64,000 nt of DNA from positions 4,588,001 through 4,652,000 of the forward strand of contig CP085831.1 in the NCBI GenBank assembly GCA_020809705.1, given 5' to 3'. This DNA comes from Calonectria ilicicola. Taxonomy: Eukaryota; Ascomycota; Sordariomycetes; Hypocreales; Nectriaceae. Below, one piece after another: positions 35,464 to 47,124 of this stretch (its first letter is position 1; the number at the start of each line of letters is the position of its first letter). A model generated the notes under the pieces. It was given only the letters and a program-made list of their open reading frames with translations, searched no databases and was not told the origin of the DNA. The translations under genes were made by a program, and so were the position numbers.

Positions 35464-38447
35464 TCATGATGCTGAAGTATCTTGTAACCTGTGGTGATTG
35501 ATGTAAGTAATGAAGTCCTCCATAAAACGAATGCATTTCAACCTACCATCTTCATCTTTGAAAGTTATTTCTACACTTGACATTTTCAGAGCCCAATCTG
35601 TATTTTTTTCATTCTGATCTACTCGGAATTGTTTAGGGCTCAATGAAATAGTTAGAGATCCAATATCAACATTCGAAGCCTCGCAGGACTGCTTCATCAT
35701 GTGGAAATTTCCAGTTGAAGGTTTTGCTTCCACAACCTTTAGGTCGGTGTGAACGCGTTTGAAACTTTCTTTCTGAACTGTATAATATTAGTATGACTCT
35801 CGAGAGGTGCCTGGGCATGCTGACACGTTAAGATGATGAAACCCTTTTGATTTTCGAACAACGCCATGCGCCTTTGTGGCCTTCGGGGTGGTGCGATTGT
35901 TGTTTTTGTTGCGCCATAAGCAATTTCAGGAGCTGTCATTTCATGCCAGAATTGAATTATAATTCGACCTTTCATTTCCTCGCTGCGTTTAGACATCTGA
36001 CTAGGAGTCTTGAGGACTTTCGCAACGGCGTTTCTGAGACAGATATTAGCTAAGTTCAACCTTTAGGGATAGCCTACCTCTCTTCAAGAATTCGGGTCTG
36101 ATTAAGAACGGCCCCTTGAAAGCCTTTAAGGTCTGCAGTCAGGATCAGCAACCTGACTTTGTATTTTCCAAAGTATAGCATTACCATCAAGTGTTCTGAA
36201 GTTGAAATTGATTATATGTTCAAAATCGCCACCCGAGTTGTTGAGCATACCAATGCGACATCTGAAGCCTTTACTTTCATCTTCAAATAAATACAGTGGG
36301 TTGAGATAGGATTTGGAGGCGAGAACTATCTCATTATAGTTAGTTTTCGAATTGAGTACAACACCGAACCGGAACGCGCACTCAGAATCCGTGAAATTTG
36401 GATACCCTCCCTTTCGGTATACCCAACCCTGAGACGATAAGATACTTCCATTCCTGTTCTACTCCTTTCCACCTTTCGGTAAAGTTGTATTCGGCAGCTT
36501 GTTTTGGGGATGTTGATCTCCCATTCACTGTTAGGAAAATTGATTTTATGTTCAATCTCCACTGAGTCACTGTGTGCAGTTAGTTTCAACATGTTATCAA
36601 ATATGAAAAAGTGCACAAGAATATTACATCTCAAGCAATGATTTGACCGTATCTTGCTGGATCCAACCAATCTCACTGAATCCTTCCGAATCATCTCTGG
36701 TGATCTTCATTTTGTCATAGATATTGTCTCTTGGTTGGCGACTAGCATGATACGTGCTCAACGCCATATCCAAGGACCTCACTACCTCCTCCGAATAAAT
36801 ACGATCTCTGGGATTAGTCTCAAACATTCGAAAAATCAGTTCAACCATGTCGGTTCTGTATTTCGTAGTGGATTCGTCTTCCGGCTTTTCATAAAATGTC
36901 TCCAATTTTTCCTTAATACCATTCTTTAATCTTACCGATCTTCTCTCAGCCGCGTAGTAAGGCTTTGGAGGTAATTCTGTTGCTCGGATCTCGTCCAGTT
37001 TCGCACAAGCATCTCCACCCTCGTAAATAAACACTAAAACCTCGGTCATGATACAGGCCATCTGCCAGACGTCATAATTGCGACGGACTTTATGATCGGG
37101 TAAGTCTGCTCCAGATATAGCGACCCTTTCAGCTTCTAAAAGGGCCTCCTGGGATGGCATCGACTCTGGGGCTCGGTAGACGAAATCACCACCATAATAA
37201 CTTCCAGTATTTTCGCCCCCGTCTTCCAGAAGTCCAATATATGAATAGCCAAAATCTGTAATTTTTAGAGCACCTTGATGGGTTACCAGGATATTATCTG
37301 GCTTCAAGTCTAGATGAAATACGATGATCTTTTGGTCTCCGTCGAGCGGACTTTGAAGTCCACAATGAATGGCGTCCAACGCTTTGCAAACCATGCAAAC
37401 TTGGTGCCATAGCCAATGAAGAGGTAGACATTCCTTGGGTACTCTACTCGGTCCCTCTGGCATCCAGCCATGTCTAAGAACCCGGTTGAGGTTTCCCTCC
37501 ACAAAAGGAAAGACGAAATATATGGAATCTCGCCATTGATAAAAGGCAATCAGTGTAATGATGTTTTCCGCAATATCCTGTTGCAATCCTGCAATACGAA
37601 GAATTGCAGATTCAATAGATTTGTTCGCAGCAGAGCTAGAACTCTTTTGCACCTTTCTCACGAAATGATACTGTACCAAGATTAGAAAAGGTCTCGTATT
37701 CCAGTTAGGTCAGCTTACTTGGTCTTGATCGGCACGAAAGCTTCTGTAAACTGGAGAGGCATGAAGCTTGTTTCTGACGGATTCATGAACATACTCTCTA
37801 GGCACATGAAACTTTTGAACTTCGCCAGAGGTACCTTGTTTTGCTGACCATTCATTGTCCAGAATAAGAGGAAACCGACGGAATGAATCATAGTGATGGA
37901 ATGGGGGGATCATGCCATGTTCCAACTCGAATTGGATTGGTAAAAACATACCCTGAGCCTGGATGAAGGCATTTCTGAAGAGATCCCGCTCGTGCGGGCT
38001 ACGAAACAGATCTTCTGGTGTGTCTTCGGCGGTGAACTTTGGGTCATCTGGTTTTCTGTGGCTTTTTCTAAGCCAATAATACAAGACGTGAAGCTTTCCA
38101 AGATATATAAGCATACACATCAATAACCAGGATGATTTCAGGATCGTAGTTTTGTATTGTTGTCGGTCGAATGCCCCAGCTGTCTTGCGTTGTTTACTGC
38201 ACCCATCGCATTCGCATTTCATGATGTCACTGATCACTTCCTCGTTCGCAAAAAATGACTGTAGCTTCTCTCCCGAAAAGAATAAGGCATTGTGGCTTTC
38301 CTCAGCGCTCTGGTAGGAGCCATATCTGTGGGGGTTGTGTCCATCGGAGGCTGTTTGTGGAAAGTATGCACATTCAAGAAGATGTCCAGCGTAGTCAGAA
38401 CTTACGCAGTTTTTTAGAGGAGGGCAGAGGAAGCGGTAGTAATCCAT
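35464..38447 (-). CDS. Protein kinase with long N- and C-terminal extensions
   Basis: Seven exons join in phase: 38447-37719, 37670-36628, 36569-36473, 36410-36185, 36132-36078, 36033-35825 and 35777-35464, giving 890 residues. The first 240 residues (from MDYYRFLCPPLKNCV) are outside the kinase fold. The kinase domain shows FVRKVQK, the catalytic loop VFHLDLKPDNIL (HLD instead of HRD), ITDFGYS and a subdomain-VIII-like YRAPES, so it looks catalytically competent. After the kinase, about 300 residues of mixed alpha/beta character (for example FRCRIGMLNNSGGDFEHI) have no family I recognise. Intron 3 (36472-36411) is flanked by a 10 bp direct repeat. Such kinases are common in accessory fungal loci; the pathway is unknown. 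Confidence 0.85.
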
Positions 38448-40677
38448 GATGGCTGAGTGTAGGATAACGTGTGGTCTATGGCGCGCTCGCAAAATGGCGA
38501 GGGGGATTTTTGCGGCTATATTTGTGCCAGGTCGAGCATTAGATGCAGCCAAATTTAGGTTACCGAAAACAGTGCCGATAAAACCAATCAAAGGTTGTTT
38601 ATAATGGGGAAAAAAGCAATGTGCCCGGTATCTTGGTCCCACTGAAGCCTTCAATGAGCTTGGGCTTAGGTTGGGCGCACGGATGAAACCAGTTATGTGT
38701 TGTCAGCGACAACAGCAAGCGAGAAGAAAGAGGTGCCTGGATTCAGCTGCAGGCTTGTCCACTCGGATCCCTTTTTTCCGTCTCTCCGTGCTACCAGCTG
38801 AGCAAATCTTCACTAGTACACCAATGCCCGGCCTATTTCGTGGAAGGGCCAATTGGAAGCATTAGTGGCGTTGTGGGGCGCCCAGGCTGTCAGCCGCTCG
38901 CTGATAAAGGTGATGCAATGAATATGGCATCTGGAAAACGAACAGGGGACGCTGCCTTGAGATTTGTACACAGCTTTTGATTGCACTAAGCTGAGTGGAG
39001 CTCATGCCCTTCCTGACAACCCGAACCGACGCCACACTGGGTCTCTGTAGAATAGCTTTGGCACTATGTTGGCACGTCCCTTCACGCCAAGCGATGCTTT
39101 TTAAGATATTGATACAAGAAATACTCAATTGAAGGTTTTAGGGTTTTTGGTCGATGTTCCACGAAAACCCTATTAAGACGCAAGTATAAAATGGATACTC
39201 CGTAGACACACATTTTGATCCCATCATCCCCAAAGGCGTTGCAATATTTTCGGTGAGCGACAAATCCCGTATCTCATCAAAATACTCCCCTATATTTCAT
39301 CATGAAGGTCATCGTGGCTAGCGCAACCAAAGTCATTCGCCAGATTTTGCCAGTGTCATAATAGTACAGAGGAATGAGAAGTTGGTAATATCACAATTTT
39401 TGTTATTGGTATGGGCCAGCCAGACTAGTATGACCAGTGCTGCGGTACAAAATAGCCAAACTGTGCGCATCATGTTATAAAATTGACAGGATGTCATTCT
39501 GAGTATAGCTGGTTTGTGTGTGGGTGGACAGAGATAAGGACAGTAAACAGGGGCCTGGGTTTTACATCTCAAATGTCTGCGACCGATAAGCCAAAACTCT
39601 TGATAATGTGATAGCTGTTGCCCTTGCAGATCCTGCTGTATTTATCAGCTGCCACTGTGAACTCCTGGGCTCTGTGGCGCTTTGGCTGAAGCCCCTGCAT
39701 CACCAGGGTCCTGTGTTATGGTTGTGACTCTTGCCTAGGGTAGCTTTGTCGAGCAAGCAGCCCGCGGTTTGGTCACGTGGGTACGAGGTTCTGTTGTAAA
39801 CCGCCTAGTCCTTCGCATGGCGGACATGGATTATAACAAATATGATGGCTAATTTAAGCTTATGCAAGTGAATGTATCATCTATTATAAAAGAAATTTTC
39901 CCATCTTAACTGCCGGAAACTCTCGCATATTGGTTCAGGTTCACCATCTCCAGTGTGCGCCGACCTTGTGATGAAACACGTGATCGCAGCTCCTCCGTGT
40001 GAGCATTGGCGATCACTTCTTGCGATGTCAAAAGTGCCTTATCTACTCCAGTCTCGTTAGCCTCCTTGTAAGATGTAACATACTCATATTCAATAGACTA
40101 GCAACGTAATTCGCAGGCCAGAATGCAAGTGGTATGGTCTTTACACCCGCGAGAGCCTTGGATGCATACCGCAAGGTTCAAATATTGCATCTCCCTTGCC
40201 TCACTGACTCGGAAGCGGCAGAGACGTGGAGCCATTCTTTTACTAACCAGTTAAATTGTTCTCCTGAATCTAAAGGAACTTTACTATTGATTCACTTACC
40301 ATTAGTCGCTACAGGTTGTGAAATGATGCGATGTTTTTGCTTTTCAGAGTTACTTTTGACATGGACCCACCATAATCAGATTGCGTCTATCACGGTCGGA
40401 GGTCAAGAAACTTGCCGATATCTTCAAACTCATATAGAGGGTCCAGCCATAAAAGCGCCCTCTTCGTGACGCTACGGTAGCTTAGATTGAATGAGCCCCT
40501 ATTGGGGTGGGAGCACCGGCCGGCCAGAACCCCGGAGGGAACGTCAATACACCTGCGCAGGAATCCCAGTAAATGAACAATTCATTCCCCTATAACCAAG
40601 CTCCCTTCGGACATGGAATGGTTGGTTCTTGACTTTTTTGAAATGAAGCTAAGGTATCGGCGTTTGTCCAAGCCACG
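38448..40677. other. Long intergenic region
   Basis: About 2.2 kb. Short open frames such as 38671-38865 (+), 38862-39128 (-), 39333-39572 (-) and 40134-40469 (+) have no domains. A TATAAAA-like element occurs near 39184. No transposon ends or repeats are recognised. Confidence 0.35.
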
Positions 40678-42531
40678 ATGGCTTCGAAACAGTATGCAGG
40701 TGACTCGAGCTATTTTCGAAGGGCGCTAAAAAAGGTCACGGGAATACATCTTGCGGCATATTTTGGACTCCTTGAAATAGTAACTATACTTCTTACATAT
40801 AAACACAATGCAGATGCCAAGGATTCCAATGGACTGATCCACTATCGTGGGTAGCACAGAAGGGGGACGCTGCTTTAGTGGATCTATTACTTGTGCAGCA
40901 CAGTGTTGAACCAAACTCCAAAGACACAGGAAATCGGACACCCATATCGTGGGCGGTAGGTAACGGGCATGAAGAAGTGGTAAAATTACTCCTTGCGAGG
41001 GGGTGCTATCGACCTAAACTCAAAAGACAACATTTATGGACGAACACCGCTGTCCTGGGCAGTAGAGAAAGACATGTGGGAATTATAAAGTTGTTGCTTG
41101 CACAAGATGATATTGACCCAAACTGCCGAGATAGCTTTAATCCCAGACCACTTATATGGGCCGCAGAGAGACGCGAAGTGACAATAATAACGTTGCTCTC
41201 GGCCAAGGATGGTATAAAATTTCATGATGCAGACAAAAGTTACGATCGAACGGTGTTGTTGTGGGCAATGGAGAACGAATACATGCCGGTAGTTGAACAG
41301 CTGCTTGCAACCGATGGCTTTGATCCCAAATATAAGGATCATGTCGGTTTGTCCTTATTATCAACATTTGTGAAGAATGGGAATTTAACAATGAAAACGT
41401 TTTTGCTTGCAAAGGATGGTGTCGACCCGAATTTTAAAGACGAAATTGGCCAAGCACCGCTATGTTGGGCAGCAAGGGGAAATAGGGCAGCGCTCAAGCT
41501 ATTACTTGGAAACAACCGTGTTGATCTGAAATCTCGAGATAAAAATGGCTGTACGATATTGTTACATATCGTCCGTTACGGGAAGCCAGCAATGATGAAG
41601 CTGTTGTTTGCCAAGCATAGCACCAGCTTGAATTCTCGAGATAAAGACGGCTTGACACCAATATCGTGTGCAGCAAGAATAGGCCGAAAGGTGATGGTTA
41701 AATTGCTACTGAAAATGGAGAGTATTGACCCAGATTCCAAAGACAATGAGGGGCGTACGCCTCTATAGAATGCAGCGTTGATCCAATTTGAGAGATACAA
41801 ATGGCCAAACACCATTGTCATCAGCAGCGGGAAAGGGACATAGGAGGACCGTTAAACTTCTACTCGCGAAAGATGGCATTGAACTTGACTCAAAGTACAA
41901 GGAAGGTCGAACACCACTGTCATGGGCAGCAGGACAAGGACTCAATATGATAATCAATCTATTGCTTACAAATGATAGTATTGATCTAAATTCCAGAGAT
42001 AAAGATGGTCGAACACCACTGTCGTGGCCCATAGGAAATGGTCATATTGAACCAACCAAACTTCTGCAAAGGAAAAAGGGTATTAATTTAAATCCTACGA
42101 ATGTGAGCGGTCGGACGTTGCTGTCGTGGGCAGCATGAAACGGGCACTGTAGAGTCATTGATCTATTGTTCCAAGAGTATGGTCTTGATTTATCTTCAAA
42201 GGATAAAAATGGCCGAACACCACTATCTTGGGCAGCGGGAAACGGGCATTATCAAGTAACCAAGCTATTATTAAAAACACGATATCAATTTAAAGGACAA
42301 CGAAGGTCGAACGCCGTTATCTTGGGCAGCAGGGAATGGGCATTATTTCATAGTTAGGACGCTGCTTGCAATGTCTCGCATTGATCGGAATTCTAAGGAG
42401 AAAGACGGTCGAACGCCGCTTTCATGGGCAATTGAAAACGAACATTATACAGTTGAGCGACTGTTTGATGCGAGTTATGCATCCGCGGACATTCTAACCG
42501 ATAAAATACTCGATATTGGTGATATTTGAAG
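40678..42531 (+). pseudogene. Decayed ankyrin-repeat array
   Basis: Ankyrin units of about 34 residues run from GIHLAAYFGLLEIVTILL near 40740 to GRTPLSWAIENEHYTVERL near 42450, roughly sixteen units. Frame breaks are numerous. Near 40830 the first frame ends while the repeat continues one base over. At about 41005-41085 the recognisable unit (AIDLNSKDNIYGRTPLSWAV) lies in another frame from its neighbours. At 41766 a TAG ends the long frame and the repeat resumes in a different frame. TGA at 42136-42138 stands where Gly or a similar residue is expected (SWAA-stop-NGH). Another shift lies near 42275. No NACHT or other N-terminal domain is found upstream, so it is a fragment of a once larger ankyrin protein. 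Confidence 0.85.
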
Positions 42532-43510
42532 AATTCACAGGGTTTCCAACGATTATCCGCAAGATGATTGGATATCATTGGATTTTGAATATGGTAATTC
42601 CCTCTAAAGCGGCAGCATGTATTGCGTGGCTTCTTGGAAGATGCAGTTGACATAAGAGAACGGTATCCAAAAAAAGAAAAGAAAAAAAAGTCCAGTCTAC
42701 TGTATCTCAACGGTGCTTAGTACTTTGACTTTAATACTGAAACGGCGCCCTTCTATCGAACCTTTTGTAGCAGGCGTGGCCACAATTACAGAATTATTTC
42801 GCTGGACTGATGTGAACATCCAGCTACAAATAAATATTTCCACTTTGAAGTTAATTTTAGATTTGGAAGGAGGAGATAACTCAAATCTTAATACTGTTGG
42901 AAAATGCGTAAGGAACTGTAATTATTATGTCAAAATAAAAGAGATATTTCATCGCAATGAAGAGGAGGGAGGAATGAAGTGTTAACATAATCATGAAGCA
43001 ATAAATTCAATAGGGTCACCTATGTTTTACACATTGGAGACCGATTCTCGGAGTGATATGGAGGAGGAATTTCGGATAGTCTTTTGCTTAGGAATGTGAG
43101 ACGCTGCGCTAAATTAAATAGTTGTAAAGTTCTTTATCGTTCACCAATAACTTGCATTTGCCTTGATTCTTAATAAGAAAGGCCATTCTAAATCCGGCTA
43201 AATCGCTTGACAGAAACATTTTGCATTCCTGTGAACCCAGTTCAAATCATGTGATTTCGACTCTTAAATCCAGTTCGGCCTGCACATCCGCTTCCACTAA
43301 TTTATTTACACCAACGTCCGAAGATCATGATTGTTCGACTTTCCAACAAATTGATTCTCGAATCTCAATAATGACGCTGCTTTGACGTCATAGCATACAA
43401 CGTACCCTAGAACCCATTCAGATGCACTCCCATCATGCAAAAAGAGGTTACCTTCTAAATTGACTTTTCTTTTTGCTCGATTGCTGTCAAAGATCTAAAA
43501 CACGACTAAA
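42532..43510. other. AT-rich intergenic region
   Basis: About 1 kb. An open frame at 42713-42985 follows the ankyrin remnant but has no recognised domain; it may be the degraded tail of the same gene. The rest is AT-rich. Confidence 0.35.
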
Positions 43511-44711
43511 ATGTCCGTCAGCTGGCAGACGTATTTGGTATGTCAAACCCTGAGACTTGACCCTTTCCCTTTCTAACATGTGTTGAAGTGCGTAGAATGG
43601 GGTTTAGTTGGGCTCTGTCTTCTTGTCATTGGGATTCGCCTCGCAGTACGCCCTCTGAAGTTGATGTGGTCATTCTGGATATCTGAAGTATTTCTTGTCT
43701 TATCGCTTTTGACCTTTATAGTTCTAGTTGTCGGTGATACATATGCATTTACTAAAAGCCGGGCGGGATTTGAGAGCATGGGACAGCTGAATTCCAACAG
43801 GTAAGCTAAGATCAGTCCATTCTAATACACTGACTTACGATACAGTGGTTGTTTGCTAGCGATATTATGTTTGACTTGAGTCTTTATTTTCTAAGATTTA
43901 GCTTGCTAGCATTTTACAATGAGCTATTTCCGATATTAGAGCAACTATTACGAAAATTTTTATATGGTGTCATGGTTTACACCATTTGCGCATTTATAGG
44001 CGTAGGCCTCGGTGATCTTTTCTGGTGTGGCTCTGACATATAGCAGAACTGGTACGTTCTTTTCCTTGCAAAACAATACAACAATAAGATCTAATTCCAA
44101 CAACAGGAACTATAACACAAATTGCTCACTACTAAGTTCAAATGCAAAAAATAATTTATATATTAATTAGTCGATCGGGATTACAGCAGAATTATGTGGT
44201 GAGATGTCCCTTCAAGCATATCTAAGAAGCTCTATATATTGAATAAGCACCTAGTGTTTGCGCTACCATTTGGAATGCTGAGGAGACTAAAAAAGACTCC
44301 TCGAAGAGAGAAACTCGGCATGATTGGTATCTTTGCTATCAATATACTCTCTATTATCACAAGTACTGCTCGTTTTACCAATTCAGCACTACGTTTAGAT
44401 TCAACCAATACCTGTAAGTATAATATATTTAACCTATCAATAATTAACCAAAGGCTGAACCTATCCTTGAAGACCTTCTCGGTTCGGGTGAAATCGCAAC
44501 CCAGATTATAGCTGTGTCTCTACCGGCATTAAGGCCTTTACTCAAGATTGCAAAAAGATTTCCCAACTACATAGACTCGTTGATGGGCAAAAACAGTCTT
44601 ACTGAAAAGGCTAGAACTGGTTCCAGTAGTACAGGACCAAGCTCTGGAGGGTGTGAAGAATTACCGCGTAATATGGATAGCTATGATCTACCTGATATTA
44701 ATCACGTCTGA
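43511..44711 (+). pseudogene. Decayed multi-pass integral membrane protein (fungal rhodopsin-like/PTH11-like)
   Basis: Exon 1, 43511-43537 (MSVSWQTYL), joins CVEWGLVGLCLLVIGIRLAV, then several membrane helices (FWISEVFLVLSLLTFIVLVV; LRFSLLAFYNELFP). After an intron of about 55 nt, the frame reads NCSLLSSN and then, across another intron, VFALPFGMLRRLKKTPRREK, LGMIGIFAINILSIITSTAR and IIAVSLPALRPLL. This is the layout of fungal seven-helix integral membrane proteins. Lesions: the exon 2 to exon 3 junction (43800/43856) is out of phase, and TAG codons stand at 44041-44043 (before CAGAACTG) and 44168-44170 (where the family has Trp before SIGITAEL). Both stops are explained by C-to-T changes at CpA on one strand or the other. 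Confidence 0.7.
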
Positions 44712-45548
44712 ATTTTGTGCGTATGGAATTCGGCCGTTGTGGGATAGAAACAATAAGACTCCAATTTGAAATAATATTTCCTGGTCATAATAGAACCAAC
44801 AAGACCCACCATAGAACACCATGAAAAACCGGTCATTACTATGCAATGCTGCTTGGGATATTTTCCATTTTCTGTCCTGCTTATTTCATGGTAATGACAT
44901 TTACTCATTGCGACATTAAACGCGGCCTCTTGTGTAAGGAAACAAACGCTTGTGGATTTTGACCAGGCTCAACTCCATCATGCGGGGGATTCTCAGCTGG
45001 CGTCCGCCAAAGATATGCCGCGCACCCATAGCTGGGAATGGCAGGCAAAATTCCTGCAGGGGACTGTAAAATGTTCTGCAGGGATTGTTCCACGGGATTA
45101 CTCCGCATTTCGATTTCGGGGACCCTTGCTACAGGTCAGGCACAAGATTGGGGCCGGCTTTAACTGCTAATCATTGGTTCGCTCCCGGCTTTGAATTTTT
45201 GCGATTGACGGTTAATTCTGCCTCCAAGTCAGCATGCGGCATGTTCACCACGATCAGCTGTCCCCGCAATATGCAGTGAGGCGAGGCCACGCAAAAGGAG
45301 GCGCCAAATCCGGGGTAGGACATCAAATGACGAAGATGTGATGACTGGTCAAATTTGGCATCATAGTAGGTTCGTGCCAAGGTTTGTCATGGTGGTCGGA
45401 AAATGAAGCTTCGGGTTATTGTTGAGCGAGGTAGTTTAACCGATAATGAATTTTCAGGTATAAAATGATTTCGAGGTCACAGGGATTCCGGCGAAACACT
45501 CCAAATAAAAACAGTGACACTTCAACTACTCTGAACAACGTTGCGAAG
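44712..45548. other. Intergenic region upstream of the alpha-galactosidase
   Basis: About 800 bases with overlapping short frames and no domain. The last 150 bases precede a secreted-enzyme gene and presumably act as its promoter. Confidence 0.4.
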
Positions 45549-47036
45549 ATGCTGTGCAGCTCGCTGCTTCTTGCTTTTGTTGGTGCCGCTACGGCCCGGC
45601 TCCCGCTCGGAACCCGTGCCACTTCTAGCTGCTACCCAGTTGCGGCAAATACCACTGGTGGCACCTTGGTTCCAGTTAAGACCGGCAAAACTGCTGGAGG
45701 TTTTTATTCTGCCCCTAGAGGATGGAACTCCTGGGGCATACAGATCAACCCCAAGACCACACCCAGCAGTCCATCAGCTATATCTCCTTTGACCAACCAG
45801 ACGTTTGTCATGGAGCAGTGTGATGTCCTTGCTGATGCCGACATTCTGGCTGCAGGATACAATCTGTGTAGCGTCGATGGCGGCTGGTATAGCTCTGTCA
45901 CAGATGATTACGGTCGCGTTACCTACAATACAAGTCTGTTCAACATGACTGAACTCGGAACCCATCTTCATGATAAAGGACTTAAGCTCGGTCTCTACAA
46001 CATGCCAAATTTGCCGTGTGAGGCAGCAAATAAGACCATTTATGGCACAGACCTACTTGTCGGTTCAACCTTTTTGGATGGTGTCGAGGATGATTACGGG
46101 CTATGCTACTTCAACTATAGCCACCCGAATACCCAGGTCTATCATAATACCTTGATCGACCTCTGGGCATCATGGGGCATCGATATGATCAAACTGGACT
46201 ATCTTACGCCGGGTTCCTCTGTAGGGGACTATGCAGTGCCTGCAAATACAAGTGGCGCAGCTATCACGTATCACCAGGCCATTCTCAACAATGGACGGGA
46301 AATCCGACTTGATCTCTCGTCGAATGTCTGCCGCAATGAGCCATATCTTGGAATCTGGGAAAGTAACGCAGACACTATGCGAATCGCTGTGGATATCAAC
46401 AACCATGCCTCCAGCTCCTTCGTCGGCATGTGGAAGATCCAGGGCACCATTGAGCAATACCGACTATATATCAACCAGCTTGCTAAAGATAATGCACTTA
46501 TGAGAGTCCGCCCAGATTTTGATAATCTATTCATCGGTAATCCAGCCAGTGTGTCTGGTATTGCGGATGGCCAACGTGTTACTGTCATGAGCCACTGGAT
46601 CGGCGCTGCAGCAAATCTCATATTGGGTTCGGACATGACAAATCTTGATGATCTCGGCAAGACGCTCATCACCTCGAGCGATGATCTCAAGGCAGCCGAC
46701 TTCTGTGGCAAATACCCAATGCAGCCGCGCAACCCAGGCACAGGCAGTAACCAAGCCATGCAATTGCAGGCTTGGGTCTGTGGTCCAAGCACAATTGGAC
46801 AAGCCTACGTGTTGTTGACCAATTTGGGTACAAATCTAGGTAGAGGTGGCTATAGTACTGTTGGCAGTGGATCACAAAACGTTTCAGTTACGCTCGATGA
46901 TCTTGGTTTAACGGGCGACAGTTACTTAGTGAGGGATGTCTGGAATGGAACTTCTACAACAGTGGCAGCTGGAGGTAGCCTATCTGCAGTCTTGGGTGAA
47001 GGAGAGTCCCAATTTTTCCGATTGACTTATAATTAA
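45549..47036 (+). CDS. Secreted alpha-galactosidase-like glycoside hydrolase (GH27/clan GH-D)
   Basis: Intronless, 495 residues from the ATG at 45549. I chose this start over the in-frame ATG at 45465 because it begins a good signal peptide (MLCSSLLLAFVGAATA). The TIM-barrel opens with APRGWNSWG (residues 55-63). GYNLCSVDGGWYS is the next conserved strand. IDMIKLDYL places the candidate nucleophile at Asp217, and ESNADTMRIAVDIN gives the candidate acid/base Asp282. Several N-glycosylation sequons are present, and the C-terminal 110 residues form a beta-rich domain. It should cleave terminal alpha-galactose from plant oligo- or polysaccharides outside the cell. The gene appears intact. Confidence 0.85.
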   Translation: MLCSSLLLAFVGAATARLPLGTRATSSCYPVAANTTGGTLVPVKTGKTAGGFYSAPRGWNSWGIQINPKTTPSSPSAISPLTNQTFVMEQCDVLADADILAAGYNLCSVDGGWYSSVTDDYGRVTYNTSLFNMTELGTHLHDKGLKLGLYNMPNLPCEAANKTIYGTDLLVGSTFLDGVEDDYGLCYFNYSHPNTQVYHNTLIDLWASWGIDMIKLDYLTPGSSVGDYAVPANTSGAAITYHQAILNNGREIRLDLSSNVCRNEPYLGIWESNADTMRIAVDINNHASSSFVGMWKIQGTIEQYRLYINQLAKDNALMRVRPDFDNLFIGNPASVSGIADGQRVTVMSHWIGAAANLILGSDMTNLDDLGKTLITSSDDLKAADFCGKYPMQPRNPGTGSNQAMQLQAWVCGPSTIGQAYVLLTNLGTNLGRGGYSTVGSGSQNVSVTLDDLGLTGDSYLVRDVWNGTSTTVAAGGSLSAVLGEGESQFFRLTYN

Positions 47037-47124
47037 ATGCAATTTTTCATTGTGTGTTTTACATAAAAAATCTTCTATTTTTTATAAGCCGAACGAAAAT
47101 CTGAAAGCTATTGTCGCAAGGTCC

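Noticed and set aside
40134..40469. 111-codon open frame on the plus strand
   Set aside because: No recognised motif and no extension by splicing; not supported as a gene.
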